Source of the DNA: Coriaria nepalensis
Taxonomy: Eukaryota > Streptophyta > Magnoliopsida > Cucurbitales > Coriariaceae
DNA: 64,000 nucleotides
Direction: 5' to 3'
Assembly (NCBI GenBank): GCA_027186245.1
Contig: CP114486.1
Coordinates: 5,857,501-5,921,500 of the forward strand
Shown: positions 12,375 through 25,400 of the stretch, piece by piece
How the letters are laid out: each line of letters begins with the position of its first letter
Position numbering within the stretch: the stretch's first letter is position 1
Notes under the pieces: model-generated
Seen by the model: the letters and a program-made list of their open reading frames with translations, nothing else
Databases searched by the model: none
What the model was told of the DNA's origin: nothing
Made by a program: the position numbers and the translations under genes

Positions 12375-15079
12375 TTATTTTTTTTTTTACTATTTCTTAA
12401 ATTTTAATAATTGTGAATTAGGTCATTTACCAATCTCTGAAAGTTTGGAAATACAGATTTGTCATTCTCTTGCTCTATGGCTCCTGAAACAATCGTTTTC
12501 TCAAGAATTCTCTGGGAAAATGATTTTGCCTCTTGAAGTTCATACTCTCCTAAAAACATAAGATCGGTGGCTCTGTAAATATTAAGCAATACAGTAGTGA
12601 AGAAATCGTGGTTCTTTTCTATCAGCTCAGGAATCTCATCGTGAAGTAGAAACCAACAGAAGCACCCTGTGGATCAATTCAAAACAATCTGTTTAGAACA
12701 ATTTAAATATCCCAAATTAAACAAAAAAATGAACGAAATAATAATTAAAATAGTACACTTACATGATGATACGTTATATCCATTCATTCGCAAGAGACGA
12801 AAAGCTAAGGAATTCTTGTATAATTGTGTTGCAAATGAATCAGTTTGTTCTTCCCACGTTGCTTGATTTTTGTACTTCCTAAACAATTATTAGACACTTT
12901 AATAAATGGTTTACTCTTTACAAGAAGGGAAGAAAAAAAAAGGTATCGTTCTCTCCACTTTTACTATTAACTATTAGCAGAGAAATATATGGTAAACTTT
13001 TAATAAATTAATATTATTAGGACTAAATATATAAATATTAATTTAATAAAATATTAAATAATTGATAATTTAATAATTTAATCAATTAATTAAATATTTA
13101 TTAACTTATTAAGGTATTTTTAATCGAACAAGGTTATTTAAAATTCAATTAAATTCACATTAACATTGGTGAGTATAGAAAAAATATGCTGCAATTCTAA
13201 CAATACAAATATTAAATTCAAGTAATAATTGAAAATAATTAGAGATAAAATCTAAGTTTATCTTAATTTTAAGAAAAAATAATCAATTATTAGCTCATAT
13301 ATAATGAAGATCTTATAAATGAATAATAAGTATTATGTGTTAAGATATTATTAATTTATATATTATATATGATATTTATAAATTTAATGATTTATTAATT
13401 TAGCGTATTATTATCAAGTTGATATCAAAAATATTAATTAATTTAATAAGTATTAATTTATTGATTTTTTAATGATATTAATACTTGTAAATATGGGATA
13501 TTATATACTTGTAAATATGTAAATAAGGGATACAGAACTAAAACCTTAATAAATAAATAAATAAATAAAATAGACGAACTAAAATAGGCTATTCATCGTT
13601 TTTTCATTTGAGTGAAGTTTAAGGGAAAGAAAGAAAGGGCTATCCATCAAAGACAATTAAGAAAGGGTATGTAACAGGTGGTATACCTGTGGTGTCCTAG
13701 TCTTACAATTAAGCTCAAAGTCAATTAATTTGAGTGAGTCCGTTGGGAGAATTTCAATTGTTTCCATTACGTACCGGTGAATTTTATAAAGAAGTTGGTC
13801 AATCTCCCGTGTAAAATGCTCAGTCAATCCAAGCCTTTGTATATGATTTACTATGCAAAGATTTATGAGGTCCTTATCCAAGGGATATATATGTGGTACT
13901 GCCAAGTGCCAAAGGAAGAAAAAAAAAAAGGTTAAGTTAGCAATCAATAGAAGAGGAAGCATTGTAATTGCAAAATCTAACTTTAGAGTTCAGACCTCCA
14001 TTTGAAGAGCATCTTTGAACTAAAGACACCAAATAGTCTTTGCACTCTTTGTTTCCAGTTGCCATAAAAGCACAAGCTGTGGCAGAAGGAGAATTGAATA
14101 CAGATCCATCGCTTCTCAAGTTCTTCAATATGTCATCTTCTTTTATCTCATAAGCGGGAGGCAGAGCTTCGAGGTATGCCAACAATGGCGGATAATATTT
14201 TTTTCCCGAAAGCTCCTCGCTGGACATTAGTATACATATGATATTAGGATTTGCAATGTAATTAATATTATATTGTGGTTCACTAATTAATTAGTGTTTA
14301 AATGCAAGTATATGAGACATGCTAATTACATACGCATCAAGAATTTGTTGTCGATTATGGAAAATAGCCGACACCCCAGGTTCCAAACTTTTGGGAAAGA
14401 CAATATCAAGACCAACGGCACGTGCATGTTCCAACAGTGCTGGGAAAACAATGGTAAACCAGCGAGGACAGCGCTCCATTGTTTTCCCAAGAATTTGCTC
14501 CACATTTTCTTCAATGAATTTTGTTCCTGAATTTTGAACGTACCAAATATATAGTAGTAATAATAATAAGAATAATAATAATAATGATAATAAGAAGAAT
14601 AATAATAATAATGATAATAAGAAGAATAATAATAATAATAAAAGGAGAAAAATACAAGCATGCACGGTATGTCCGTACATTAAGTAAGTGAAGGCCAGCA
14701 ATAAGCAGAACATACAAACACAGTTTCATACTTTGATCAATTTGTTAGCTTTTGTACCTTTCTCAACCAAATGTACTGGCACATAACTCCACTTTTTGAG
14801 GACAATCACGCAAGCAAGTGTTGCAGTAAGGCACTCAATGCCATCACTCTCTCCCCAAAACCCTTCTTTTTTCTGGTTTTCAAGAACCCAATTCAAGCAA
14901 TCTTTGAACATGGGTTCTGAAGGCTGATGTGGATCTGGTATCATGGCTAGCCATGCAGTGTCATAAGCAGAGGGCGAGACAAAAACGGAAGGATCGGAAG
15001 CTAAGGATGTGAACATGGTTTCTCTAAGCTTATTAGCTAATGCGTGAATAGAAGACAATGAGGATTCTGGTAACTCCAT
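10239..15079 (-). CDS. GES: TPS-f diterpene synthase, geranyllinalool synthase-like (possible splice defect)
   Basis: Class I terpene synthase predicted to ionise GGPP and release (E,E)-geranyllinalool, precursor of the homoterpene TMTT. Exons (minus): 15079-14758, 14526-14334, 14219-13996, 13898-13687, 12874-12763, 12666-12431, 12217-12099, 11840-11742, 11572-11357, 11238-11109, 11017-10772, 10643-10239; 837 aa. SAYDTAW lies at 37-43, GFGREK opens the class I domain, DDFYD is at 557-561, and NDTQSYQ|KE (NSE/DTE) spans the last junction at 697-705. No class II DXDD and no clear plastid transit peptide are seen, as in Arabidopsis TPS04. Ten introns are GT-AG and all phases agree. The last would begin GA (10771-10770) where GT is expected; reading through adds about 31 residues, then a stop, and loses the C-terminal 134 residues. 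Family call is strong; product specificity is inferred. The gene may be a recent pseudogene. Confidence 0.85.
10644..10771 (-). other. TPS intron 11 with non-canonical GA donor
   Basis: Homology and phase put the junction at TATCAG|GAAATT with acceptor TTTTACAG|AAGGAA. The donor dinucleotide is GA. The nearest GT (10756-10755, ATTCA|GTTTAAG) gives a frame that stops soon after the acceptor, and no nearby AG repairs it. One T-to-A change from GTAATT would produce the observed GAAATT. Confidence 0.75.
11630..11713. repeat. ACGT/ACAT tetranucleotide microsatellite in TPS intron 8
   Basis: Runs of TACG and then TACA repeats lie inside intron 8 of the terpene synthase. They produce the spurious Tyr/Val/Cys-repeat reading on the minus strand. 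Confidence 0.9.
14553..14645. repeat. TAA-based minisatellite in TPS intron 1
   Basis: Imperfect TAA/TGA/AAG repeats with a roughly 33-bp higher-order period (AATAATGATAATAAGAAG occurs twice) lie in intron 1 of the terpene synthase. Confidence 0.8.
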
Positions 15080-15183
15080 GAAAACAAGAAAAAAGAAAAC
15101 TCAGGGTTGTAAATATTGCAGGTATGCTACCGACTGCTTAGGTTTAGCTTTTTATTTGAGTTCATAGAAGCAAGTTAGTACTA

Positions 15184-15191
15184 TATTTATA
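15184..15191 (-). promoter_or_regulatory. candidate TATA box of the terpene synthase gene
   Basis: TATAAATA on the minus strand lies 105 bp upstream of the chosen ATG at 15079, a normal spacing for a plant promoter with a short 5' UTR. No other regulatory motif is claimed. Confidence 0.45.
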
Positions 15192-17372
15192 ATATGAAAA
15201 TTTGGTTGTTAAATGGGATATAAATTTAGTTTGTTCGATAACTAATCTTTCATTTTATTAAATTAATCCATCTTATTTAAAATTATTATTTTAAATAAAA
15301 ATATTCAAATTTTAATTAAAAGAATAAAATATTATTTTAATATTTTTAATTAATAATTTTTATTTATTATTATTTTAATAAAAAAAATTTAATTATATTT
15401 AATATCTAATAATTTTAAATAAGAAAATATTAACTTAACGTAATCAACTCCTAAATTATTAGAGTTTGAGCTGTGAATAAGTTCATTTTCCGGCGCATCT
15501 TATTTTCACACTGAAAATTATCGATTGATGGATGAAGTTGATTGTTTTATTGGGAAGACAAATTTTGTTTAGGATGAAGTTGATTGTTGCTACCAACTAT
15601 TTTCCTGGTTGAAATGGTTCGGGGCCCACCCGCTTGTTTTCGGCCCAGATTTCGGCGATGGGAATGTCTATTACATTTTTTCGCTCTTTCCTTCCCATTT
15701 GCTCCCATTTTTCCTCGGCCGCCCTGGCCGCCGGAAGTATCTCTCCTGGGGATTGTTTCTCATTTCGAGAGAATTTTAAATATTTATAGTTAACACTCTT
15801 GAGATATTGCAATTTTTTTATAAAAAAATTCAGAATTTCGATAGTGATTTACATCTTCTCGTTTTTGAGGCACATGACAATATATTTAAAAAAGTAACGA
15901 AAATATGAGAAATGAAATATAATATTATTTTTTATTGTAATGTTTTTGAAACATTAATTTTCTTTTAATACTTAGTTTTATATTTTTTTTTTATTTTATA
16001 TTTATAGTGGATATATTTTATATAAGTACAAGTTTTACGAGCATATTCTCTAAGTTCTAAGTATTGGTTTCATTTTTTATTTTATTTTTATTTTTACTAA
16101 GTCTCAAAATTTACTATCTTAATTTTAATTGGTGAGTATTTTAATTTCTCATTCCTTTTAAATTTATTTAAAATATATTACTTTATAATCTTTCTATCTA
16201 ATTATATAAATTTTTATTTTAATTTCAAAATAAATAAGAAATATTTATTAATTTATTAATCTTAATTATATATATTAACTTTATATTATTATTAATTTTA
16301 TATATAATTAAAATATATCTATTCACTTACAAATTTTCAACTAATCTTATTTAGTACGTTTGCCACGCGTGTTGATACAGTATACGACAAACTTAAATCA
16401 TTCCCTTAATCAGCCTCCGCTCGCAAAAGTTGAATTTTGTGTCGATTGCATGTCTCCCACGCGGATCAGAACCCCGACTTCTTTCGTCTTCTTTCTATTT
16501 CTTGTCTGAAATAGTGAGATATTTCTTATCTTTGGTGTAGTTAGAGATAATGTTCACTGTATTTTATGAGTGGGATTATAAACTATTAGGTCATTTTTGG
16601 GTTAAAGAAAATTTGATCATTTTCGAGTTGAAATTCGGCGTATTTAATTACAGTCGCATATGAATTAAGTTTAATACGATTTGGATTTATATTTCTATAA
16701 GCACACGTAAGAGAAAATATTATATTTTATATTTTATTATTTATTAATAAATATATAATTTTATATAAATATTCTTTTACTTTTTAAATTTTTTAATATT
16801 AGATCATTTTTTTTAAATTTTTTCTCCTTCAAACCATTCTAATAATTATATTTTGAAATTTAATTTATTATTTACCCATTAATCATTTTGAGCTTACCAT
16901 ATACCGATTCGAAGCTTTCGTAAAAGAAAATTCAAATCAACTTTAATATTTCATTTATACAAAATAAATAAAATAAAATCTACTTAAAATTAAATATAAA
17001 TAGAATATATTAATATATTAATTTTTCCAACGCTACTTATATTTTAATTATTAGTAAAAAGATTCATTATATTTTAATATGTGCTAAAAACTTTCGAACA
17101 TCTAATATTCTATTTATTTAATGAATACTGATGTGGCATACTGTTTCATATGCTATGTCTGCTAATATTTAAAAAAAAAACACACAATTTAATATTATTA
17201 GTTAATATTTTAATTTTTTCTTTCCTAATTTAATTTTTCAAATTTTTTTTTTTTTTGAATTTTACGGACTATCAGAAAAATTGATTACCGCTGCGAAGAT
17301 GACCGCTCACCTTCTAATCACCTCGAGCAACGTAACTCATTCTTGTATGAGAGGTTTACTGGCTGTTGGGAT
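15192..17372. other. AT-rich intergenic DNA with a GC-rich island and a copia LTR fragment
   Basis: No gene recognised. The short stretch 15600-15750 is clearly GC-rich, but its overlapping ORFs match nothing I know. About 16590-17035 is the second copy of the copia-like LTR fragment seen at 3985-4427, in the same orientation. The rest is AT-rich. Confidence 0.5.
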
Positions 17373-17808
17373 TGTAAGATATTCATAGCTTTTATGCCAT
17401 ATAATTAAAGTCTTTAATTTGGTTTATAATGAAGCACTGTTGTCAGATAATTTTTATTAGTCAATTAAACTTGAAAACTAGTTTCTTAAGTCATTTATGT
17501 TGATACAATGTATACTTACTTAATGACATTTAGTACTTCACAACAAACCAGTCCCCTCTCAAAAGTGCTTTGTATAATTAAAGGAAGGTTAGGGGAGATA
17601 AATTTGTTTCTTTATTAGTGTAATTCATCAGGTGATCATCAAACGTAGAAGTTAAAAGCAATGATGGCTCAAGTATGAAATTTGTTATCATAAGATAATA
17701 TTAATGAATTCCATGAAATTTTAAGATCTATTACTTATAGTTTATTTATTATTATTAAATATGTGTATACATATTTAAGTAAATGATTCTTACATGTGGT
17801 ATCAGAGC
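17373..17808 (+). mobile_element. Ty1/copia 5' LTR with primer-binding site
   Basis: A 422-bp LTR (17373-17794) begins TGTAAGATATTC and ends GATTCTTACA, giving short inverted ends TGTAAGA/TCTTACA. Two bases later is TGGTATCAGAGC (17797-17808), the canonical plant primer-binding site for initiator Met-tRNA. An alternative left edge is TGTTGGG at 17364. No matching 3' LTR was found. Confidence 0.65.
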
Positions 17809-19559
17809 ATGGTTTAGAAACTCATGATTTTTCCATTATGATTATTAATTTTCATTCATGAACCATTGAATGTAAGATAGACTTTCATTGGGTTATTTCC
17901 TTGCATTTGTTACGTTTAAAGTTTCTAAAACTCATTAATGATGCCATGTTATCATTCATACATTAAGAATTTTATATGTTTGAATGTATGATAAAATATG
18001 TTTGGAATACTTTCATATGTTCTTTATTTATACATATCATTTGAAATTTTATATTTTGACCTATTTGTTAGTCACCAAAGTTACCAAATTGTAGTCTATA
18101 CAATTTTAAAATTATAAAAAATGACTTTAATTACCCATAAATAAATGTTGATGCTTATAGATGACATGATGATACATGAACATTATTTCTTTGTGGGTAA
18201 ATTGATGTTCATTGTTATAGGACAATTAGAATCACCCAAAGGCTGATTAATTGTTCTTATAGTTAATGAACACGATAGTTGGAAACTGGTATGTTTTGAT
18301 TAGTTGTATTTGCATATACAAATATAATAAGTACTTTTAATTAATGCATATATAGCTAAATTATTGAAATATTATTAGTATCATTATCGTGATTGTTGTA
18401 TGCTTTTATATCATCCGAAGGAGAATATCGATAGACATTATTATTTATATGAATTATGAGTTTGAATCTATTTATGAGTTTAAGTTTCTAACTCAAAGCA
18501 TTAATGTATGAGCATTATAATGTTCTTGCAGTATATGTTCCTGTTACTCTACATTCGCGTGCTTCGTCTATTCCAATGTTCAATGTGCTTAATTTCGCTA
18601 ATCGGTGTGAACAAGTCAAATTTCAACTACGTATTTTGGATCTTGATTTGTAACTTCAATCGGAAAAATCTACTACCATCACTGATGCTACACTACACCG
18701 AGACGGGCCTGTTGTGTTGGTTTGTCTAGTCAGAAAAAATGTTATTTGCGACTTCTTCTAACTTTGTGACAGACCTAGTTGGTTCGATTATGTCCGTAAC
18801 AAATAGGTACTTGTGACCGTTTGAGACTGAATATAAATAATAAAGTTTATTCCATTATCCATATTAGCAAATTGCGACTTCTCACTAAACAAATTCATAT
18901 CTTATAAACCCATTGAGAGCAATCGGGAGTGTCTACTGCAAGAATACGTGACAATCATGACTGATGAAAATCTCAATAAGTAAATGCTTTAGAGATATTT
19001 GTTAACGAAGATGAGAGATAATTAGATAGAAAAGTGAAAATTATCAAGTCTGTGATGAATATTATGGGAAACATAATGGAACCAGGAAATACCCAAGCCC
19101 ATTTTCTAAATTCCTTGAAAAGCATGGCATATATGCTCCGTACACCATACCAGGCCCATTACTTTGATTTGTGTTTTTATTTGTCAAGTAGTTTGATAAT
19201 ATTATATTGTGTTTTATCACGTATATATAAACAAAGTTTAATAGAAGTGATAATGAGGATAGCAATCAATAATAGAATTAGGATACTTCTTAATTTATAT
19301 TTAATATTAAATTTACTATGGAATGAGTATATTTTTGAAAGTTTAATTGTAAAATATAACACATGATATGTTGTAAAAAATTTAAAATTGATACGTGGTG
19401 GAATAATATGCATTTTCCCCTTTTAAAAAAAAGATATATTTAAAGTAATTATTAATTTTTATTTAATATTGAATGAATTACTGAGATGATGAGAATATCA
19501 TTTTTTGGAAAGCATATTGGTAAGTGTTTCAAGTCTCATTCTCAAATTTTACTAACAAA

Positions 19560-21060
19560 AAAAAAATATTGTATATGCAATGGAGACTAAGACTATTGTT
19601 TCGACACTCAAATTGATGAACCAAGAGTTATTGAGATTTTATTACTTTGATGGACCGAACTTCACTCGTTAGCAAGACAAACTGAAGTTCTTGTTTATTA
19701 CATTGAAGATATACTACAATCACTTCTAGAACCCACTCCTGAAGATAATGAAGAGATACATTTATGTATTGAGGAATATTCATAATATGATTTTTAACTG
19801 ACTTTATGATCTTTATACAAACACCAAATCTGCAAGGGCAATCTAGAATACATTGCAGTACACTTATAAGACATATGAGGAAGGTACTAAGAAATTCCTA
19901 ATATATGAATATTTTAATTTGAAAATACTTGATGGAAAACCTCTCTAGATCAAATACATTATTTATAAGTTATTGTCAATAAATTAGTTGCTCTCAAAGT
20001 CATACATCTTGAAAATTTTCAAGTTGGTGATATTATTACTGAGTTGTAATTTAGTTAGAAAAGTTACAGGAAGAATAATTTTCACAACAAAGGATTACTC
20101 TTTGTAAAGATTAAGAAGCATCCTTGTACTGAGGAAAAATCTCGTAAAAGAGATAAAAAAAGTGAAGAAAGCTAATATTGGTACCTCAAATGCCAATGTT
20201 GTATAAATGCCTAGCCATCTCAAAGGAAAAAAAATTAGAAAAAAATTTTTTTTGGTCCAAAAAAGGATCAAGGAAAATTAGAAAATAACAAGAAAAATGG
20301 TATTTGTTTGTTTGCAGAAAATTTGGGCATTTTACCCGTGATTGCAAGTACAAAAAGAAACAAAACGAGGAGGGCAAAGTGAATGCCGTAGAGAAGGAGA
20401 TCATCGCTACGGTGAGAAAGGTCAATGTTGTCCAAAGAAATGTTCAAGGCTGATGATACGATATTTGTGCAACTGTGCATGTTTCCTATATTAACTATTT
20501 TGCTCAAGACTCTTGAAAAACTTAGGAATAGACGAGATTCAAATGAGAAATAAAGGTTGTTCCAAGGTTCTTGTAAATGGTAGCATTGAAGTTGTCTTCA
20601 CTTTTAGAAAAAAGTTCGCCCTAACAAATGTGTTGTATGTTCCTGATATGAATCCGAGAAGGTGATTTTGTCCAAAAATAGCTCTTTCATTGGAAATGGT
20701 TATTCAAGTGACGAGATAGTGAAATTATGTGCAATTATTGACAATAATATTAATAAGAATGATAATATTTTTACTTATATGATTGACTCAAATTTTATTT
20801 TATTATGGCATGGTAGACTTGCACAAGATCCTAATAATGTTAAGTGAGATATATATGTGGAATATATAAATTATAAGCTTCTATATTTGTGGTATCACCA
20901 GTTTTGTGACACATAAATAACTCATTCAAAGCTTTAATTTAAGACATCTAGGATTTCGACGAAACTTTGTGATAATTATTCTAAGAAAAAGTTCACATTG
21001 GACATACTTAATATTTGTAATAATAAATAAAATGTAGTAATCTAGTGAGTATGAAATGCA
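19560..21060 (+). pseudogene. Ty1/copia gag-pol relic, plus strand
   Basis: Broken reading frames carry copia features in order. A gag start with a DGPNF-type motif lies at about 19578-19760. A CCHC zinc-knuckle remnant (CRKFGHFTRDC, first Cys lost) lies at about 20316-20350. A protease/integrase-border remnant with LTNVLYVPDM and then LWHGRLA lies at 20530-20840. Stops and frameshifts occur throughout, so it is inactive. It may belong to the element whose LTR and primer site lie at 17373-17808, with about 1.7 kb of unrecognised leader between. Confidence 0.7.
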
Positions 21061-22457
21061 TTTAGCGCTTATTAAAAGCAATCGACACTTTGCACATTTG
21101 CTGCACGGTTCTAATTTATTTTTTAATAGTTAATGGTTAAATCTATTAGTTACCAATATAATTTAAATTTTAGAAATTCAAATTTATTACCGTTAAACTA
21201 TTCTTAGTAACAGTAATACTATTTAATAAGAACAGTAACATATCTTATCGGTAACCATGTCTAGAACATATAACTTACTTTATCTTCTCTCTATTTTCTT
21301 TTGCAAGAAACTAAAAATTGTTTATACATTCACTTGTGAATTTTCACTCTTGCAAATTCACTATAAGTCTTATCATATTTTGAAGATTATTTTCGTTTTA
21401 AGCCCATAAATAATACCAAAATGGTGAGAATATCATTTTTAAGAAAATATATTTATATGTATTTTAAATCTCAATCTTAAGTCTTACTAACAACAAGTCC
21501 AGTTAAGAGTGTAATTCTCGCACCATTTATGTAGCCATATGTATAAATATTTAGTATCATATTTTAACTTCAATATATTTTTGAAATTAGTTATGCTTCT
21601 AAGAAAAAAAAAATTAAAAAAGGTAGCAAAAAAAAAAGGTTCTACTCCGTGCTTCGATCCGCTTTCGTCATCCTCTTTCTTACTATTTCTTCTCTCTCAC
21701 GTTTTTTTCGTCTTCTTCCCTGAGGGTTATCAATTTACTTTTATTAATAATTTTTAGAGTTATAAAAGCAGTTATTTTACGTAATTAAAAATAATAAAAA
21801 TTACTAATTATCAACAATTACACATAATAAAAGTTCTTCAAAATTACATTGAAGAACCCATTTTTGTAACTCTAGAATATGTATTTACGGATTGACCCCA
21901 ATTTGACACATAAAACAACTTTTTGATAAATTATTTTTAAAGACCCCATTTGTTTCCCAAAACTTATTAATTTACTAATTAACCTTAAATCTTTTGACCT
22001 CACATAATTTCATCCAAGTGGTCGTGTCAAAATGTTATTTATTTTTATAAATTTTGAAATTTTATAAAAGAACACCCAAAGATTTTGAAAAATTAATTCG
22101 GGTCCACTACTTCACCGGATTAGCCTCCGCCACCACAGCCAAGGGAACTGCTCATGCTAGTTTAACAAAAAGGTGATCCAAGAAAAAATACATAACAATT
22201 AATAGAGGGTAAAATATATATTGCATTTGGTTTTAAACTTGTCTTTATTCCAGATGCATTGTCAAAGTGTGCGATATACTTAATTATACGTTCTAAATTT
22301 AGACCCATAAATTTAAATATTTTATCCTGAAAATGATTTCAATCTTAGAATGAAGTGAATTTGAGTTTGCACATTTTTACAGTGCACCGACTAAAATGAG
22401 GAATTACTTCCCTATTGCACCCTCCAAATAACTAACAAATACACTGCATTGCCCTAA
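21061..22457. other. intergenic DNA downstream of the ABCG gene
   Basis: No gene recognised. A block at about 21425-21495 (GAGAATATCATTTTT...TTACTAACA) resembles 19487-19557 and may be repeated retroelement end DNA. The rest is AT-rich apart from a slightly GC-richer patch near 22100. Confidence 0.45.
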
Positions 22458-25400
22458 TTAATTATAGGCCAGGCCCACCTTCATAAGTGCAAAATAAGCC
22501 GCAAACCTATAGGTAAAAAACATAACAGATAGTGCAAAAACACACAAACCTTGTCCATCAAGCCCTATATTCTTGACCAAAGGGACTTCTCTTACCAAAC
22601 AATGAGTAGTAACCTTTGAAGCACAAGGATAAGTGTCATCTGCCGTGAATTGAGAACCCAGCAAGAGCTTATATGAGTAATGGATGATACTCAAATACTT
22701 AATCCAGAATACCGAAGCATGCATATTTTGAACATAGAACCCGGCAAATAGATTGAACAGAAGCATTGTCACTGAACCAATTACTGCAGCCAGTTTTTGG
22801 TTCATGAAAATGGCACCGATGGCAAGGCCAAGGCTCTGTGAAACGAATACTTGTAATAGAACAATAGACCATGTTTTGAAGAAGTTTATAGGAGTGGGTT
22901 TGAGCCCTCCCATCCAATAGGTTATGGTAACAAAGAGAGTTGGGAGGATGAGCTCCATTGGAAGGTCAATCACAGTTCTTGCCATGAAGTATGAAGAAAG
23001 CTTATACATGCCTGATGATCTTTCTCTTCTAAGCATTACTTTATCTTTAGAAAATGTGAAAACGGCCTGAACAACAGGATAGAAGCCCCAAAACTTGGAG
23101 TAGAAGAAAAGCAACCCAACCTGCAAAATTAGATCCCAATAAAGGGATTATAGGGTGCATTCACGTTATAGTTTAAGTCTGTAGTTTAGATAAATTGTTA
23201 TTTTGGTAAACTATGATCTGATTTTGTTCGAGCAGTTGAACAAACTGTAGTTTTATGAACCCGAACGAGGTTTTAGACAAAAACTAACGTTTTGAAATGT
23301 GGCAGAATGGAACATAACTAGCTTTAACTTGTTGATATGAGTAGGTACAGGAAATAGCATGTAACATTTGTTAAATCAGATACTTATATTGTACCTTGTC
23401 ATGTATATGGTAAGAGTCTGATTTCCACCATAGAGAACCTGCTAAGAAAGCAGCAGCTAAAATATAACAAACTTTAAGAGGAGAAAATGACTCATGCTTT
23501 CTTTCTTTTAATCCCCTCTTAAGCAACACTGTAAATTGCTGCCACCAAATGGAGTTCCATGATATTCCCCATTCCTTCTCTTCTGACATGTAATGAGAAT
23601 GATCTTGTCCTATTTCTGTAAGCTCTCTCTTTACATTCTCAGAAAGATTATGCTCGTAGGCAGATATTAAAGCTTGTTTTACGGCTTTTTGGTCCTCTCG
23701 TGCATCACCAGAATAAACACCTGCACATCTCATGGAATTGTTTATACTTTATAACAACATTGAGCAACAATAATAACGACGATAATGATAACGTAATTTT
23801 CTTAAGTCGATTCAACTCTCGATCTATTTATAGAATCCAGACAGATTGGAATATCATGTAAGGGTGTAAGGAATTGAATCTTTAACATACCATTTGCAAG
23901 GTCTAAGAGGAAATCAGAAGGATTCATGGTCATTAAAGGAGAGTATCCGATTGAAGAAAAGTAACCCATAACATTTTCCCTCTTTCCATAATACAGACTA
24001 TGTCCTTCTGACAACAACAAAACCTTATCAAACATATAAAACACTTGACTTGAAGGCTGATGAATACTCATCAGAAGTGTTCTTCCATTTTTAGCCAGTT
24101 CCCTCAAAATTTTCATAATCCTCTTAGCCACAGTAGAATCAAGATCAGTAGTGGGTTCATCAAGCAACAACAAGCTTGGATTCATCAACAATTCTTGACC
24201 AATACAAACCCTCTTTCTCTCTCCTCCGGAAATTCCTTTCACAAATCTCCCTCCCACCCTTGAGTTCATAACTTGGTTTAACTGTAGTTGATCAATTACT
24301 CCTTCAACTCGCGAAATCTTCTCTTGTTTGCTAAGATTATTTGGTAAGCGAAGCAAGGCAGTGAAAATTAGGGTTTCGAAAACCGAGAGGTGGGGATAGA
24401 AGACATTGTGTTGAGCTACGAAGCTTGTTATATGTCTTAATGGTTTGGAGAAGGGTTTGTTGTTGAAAGTTATGGTTCCACGAGTAAGGTTATTGAGCTT
24501 GCCAGATAGTGCGCTAAGGAGGGTTGTTTTTCCGGAGCCGGAAGGGCCTAGTATTGCAAGAATTTCTCCGGGAAAAACGATGCCACTCGTGCCTTTCAGG
24601 ACAAATCTTTCTTGGGTTTTTTGTTTCTTCCAGAAGAAGTTATCTCCCTTGTGTTGAATCTTGATTTTATGGACAACATCTTCAAACTGCATCAACCGCG
24701 TAATATTAGTTAGTAGTCACATTCTTAACTATGCTTCGTACTTGAATTCCATTTTACTACTGTTTTGTTAAAAAAAAAAACCCATAAGTCTATGATATAT
24801 TGTTAGCAAGAGTCGGTTGTGGTGTATATAATATTGCATTCGTGATATTTTATACACTCTTAGAGCTATTATATTAAGTTTTTTAATTGTTAAAAGTGTA
24901 AGAACTCAATATTTTTAAATTAAGTATAATAATAAGAAAGAAATTTAAAAATAGATTTTTATAAAATTTTAATTCTCACCTATATCTAATTCTATGGATA
25001 GAAATAGTAGTAGATCTTTAAATAATTTTTAAAACTACTTAAATTTAATTAATAATAAAAAAAAAATAAAAAAAGAAAATAATAATAAAAATAAAAAATA
25101 AAAATGTGCCGCGTTATTACCATTTGACAAGAAAAACATAAGCATATGAATTGCTTAGTCACCTTAATATATCTGAACAACTTCAAACTTCAAACCTCAC
25201 TATATAAACTCCCCCTCCCCCTCCCCCTCTAATGCATTTACGGCAAAGTGAAGAGAAGAGAGAGTGAGAAAGAGAAAGAGAAGGAGAAGGGAGAGGGAGA
25301 AAAGAGAAAGACAAATAGAGAGAGGGAAGAAGAAAGGGAGAAAGAAGGAAAAAGAGATTATGATCTTTAATCTTTCGTAAAGATCTGTAAGTATAGCTTT

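Noticed and set aside
14294..14537. plus-strand ORFs at the terpene synthase
   Set aside because: They are antisense shadows of TPS exon 2.
15584..15812. GC-rich overlapping ORFs on both strands
   Set aside because: No recognisable protein, no splice context, and the GC content alone is not evidence of coding.
24060..24657. plus-strand ORFs opposite the ABCG gene
   Set aside because: Antisense to the nucleotide-binding domain exon, which has complete family motifs.
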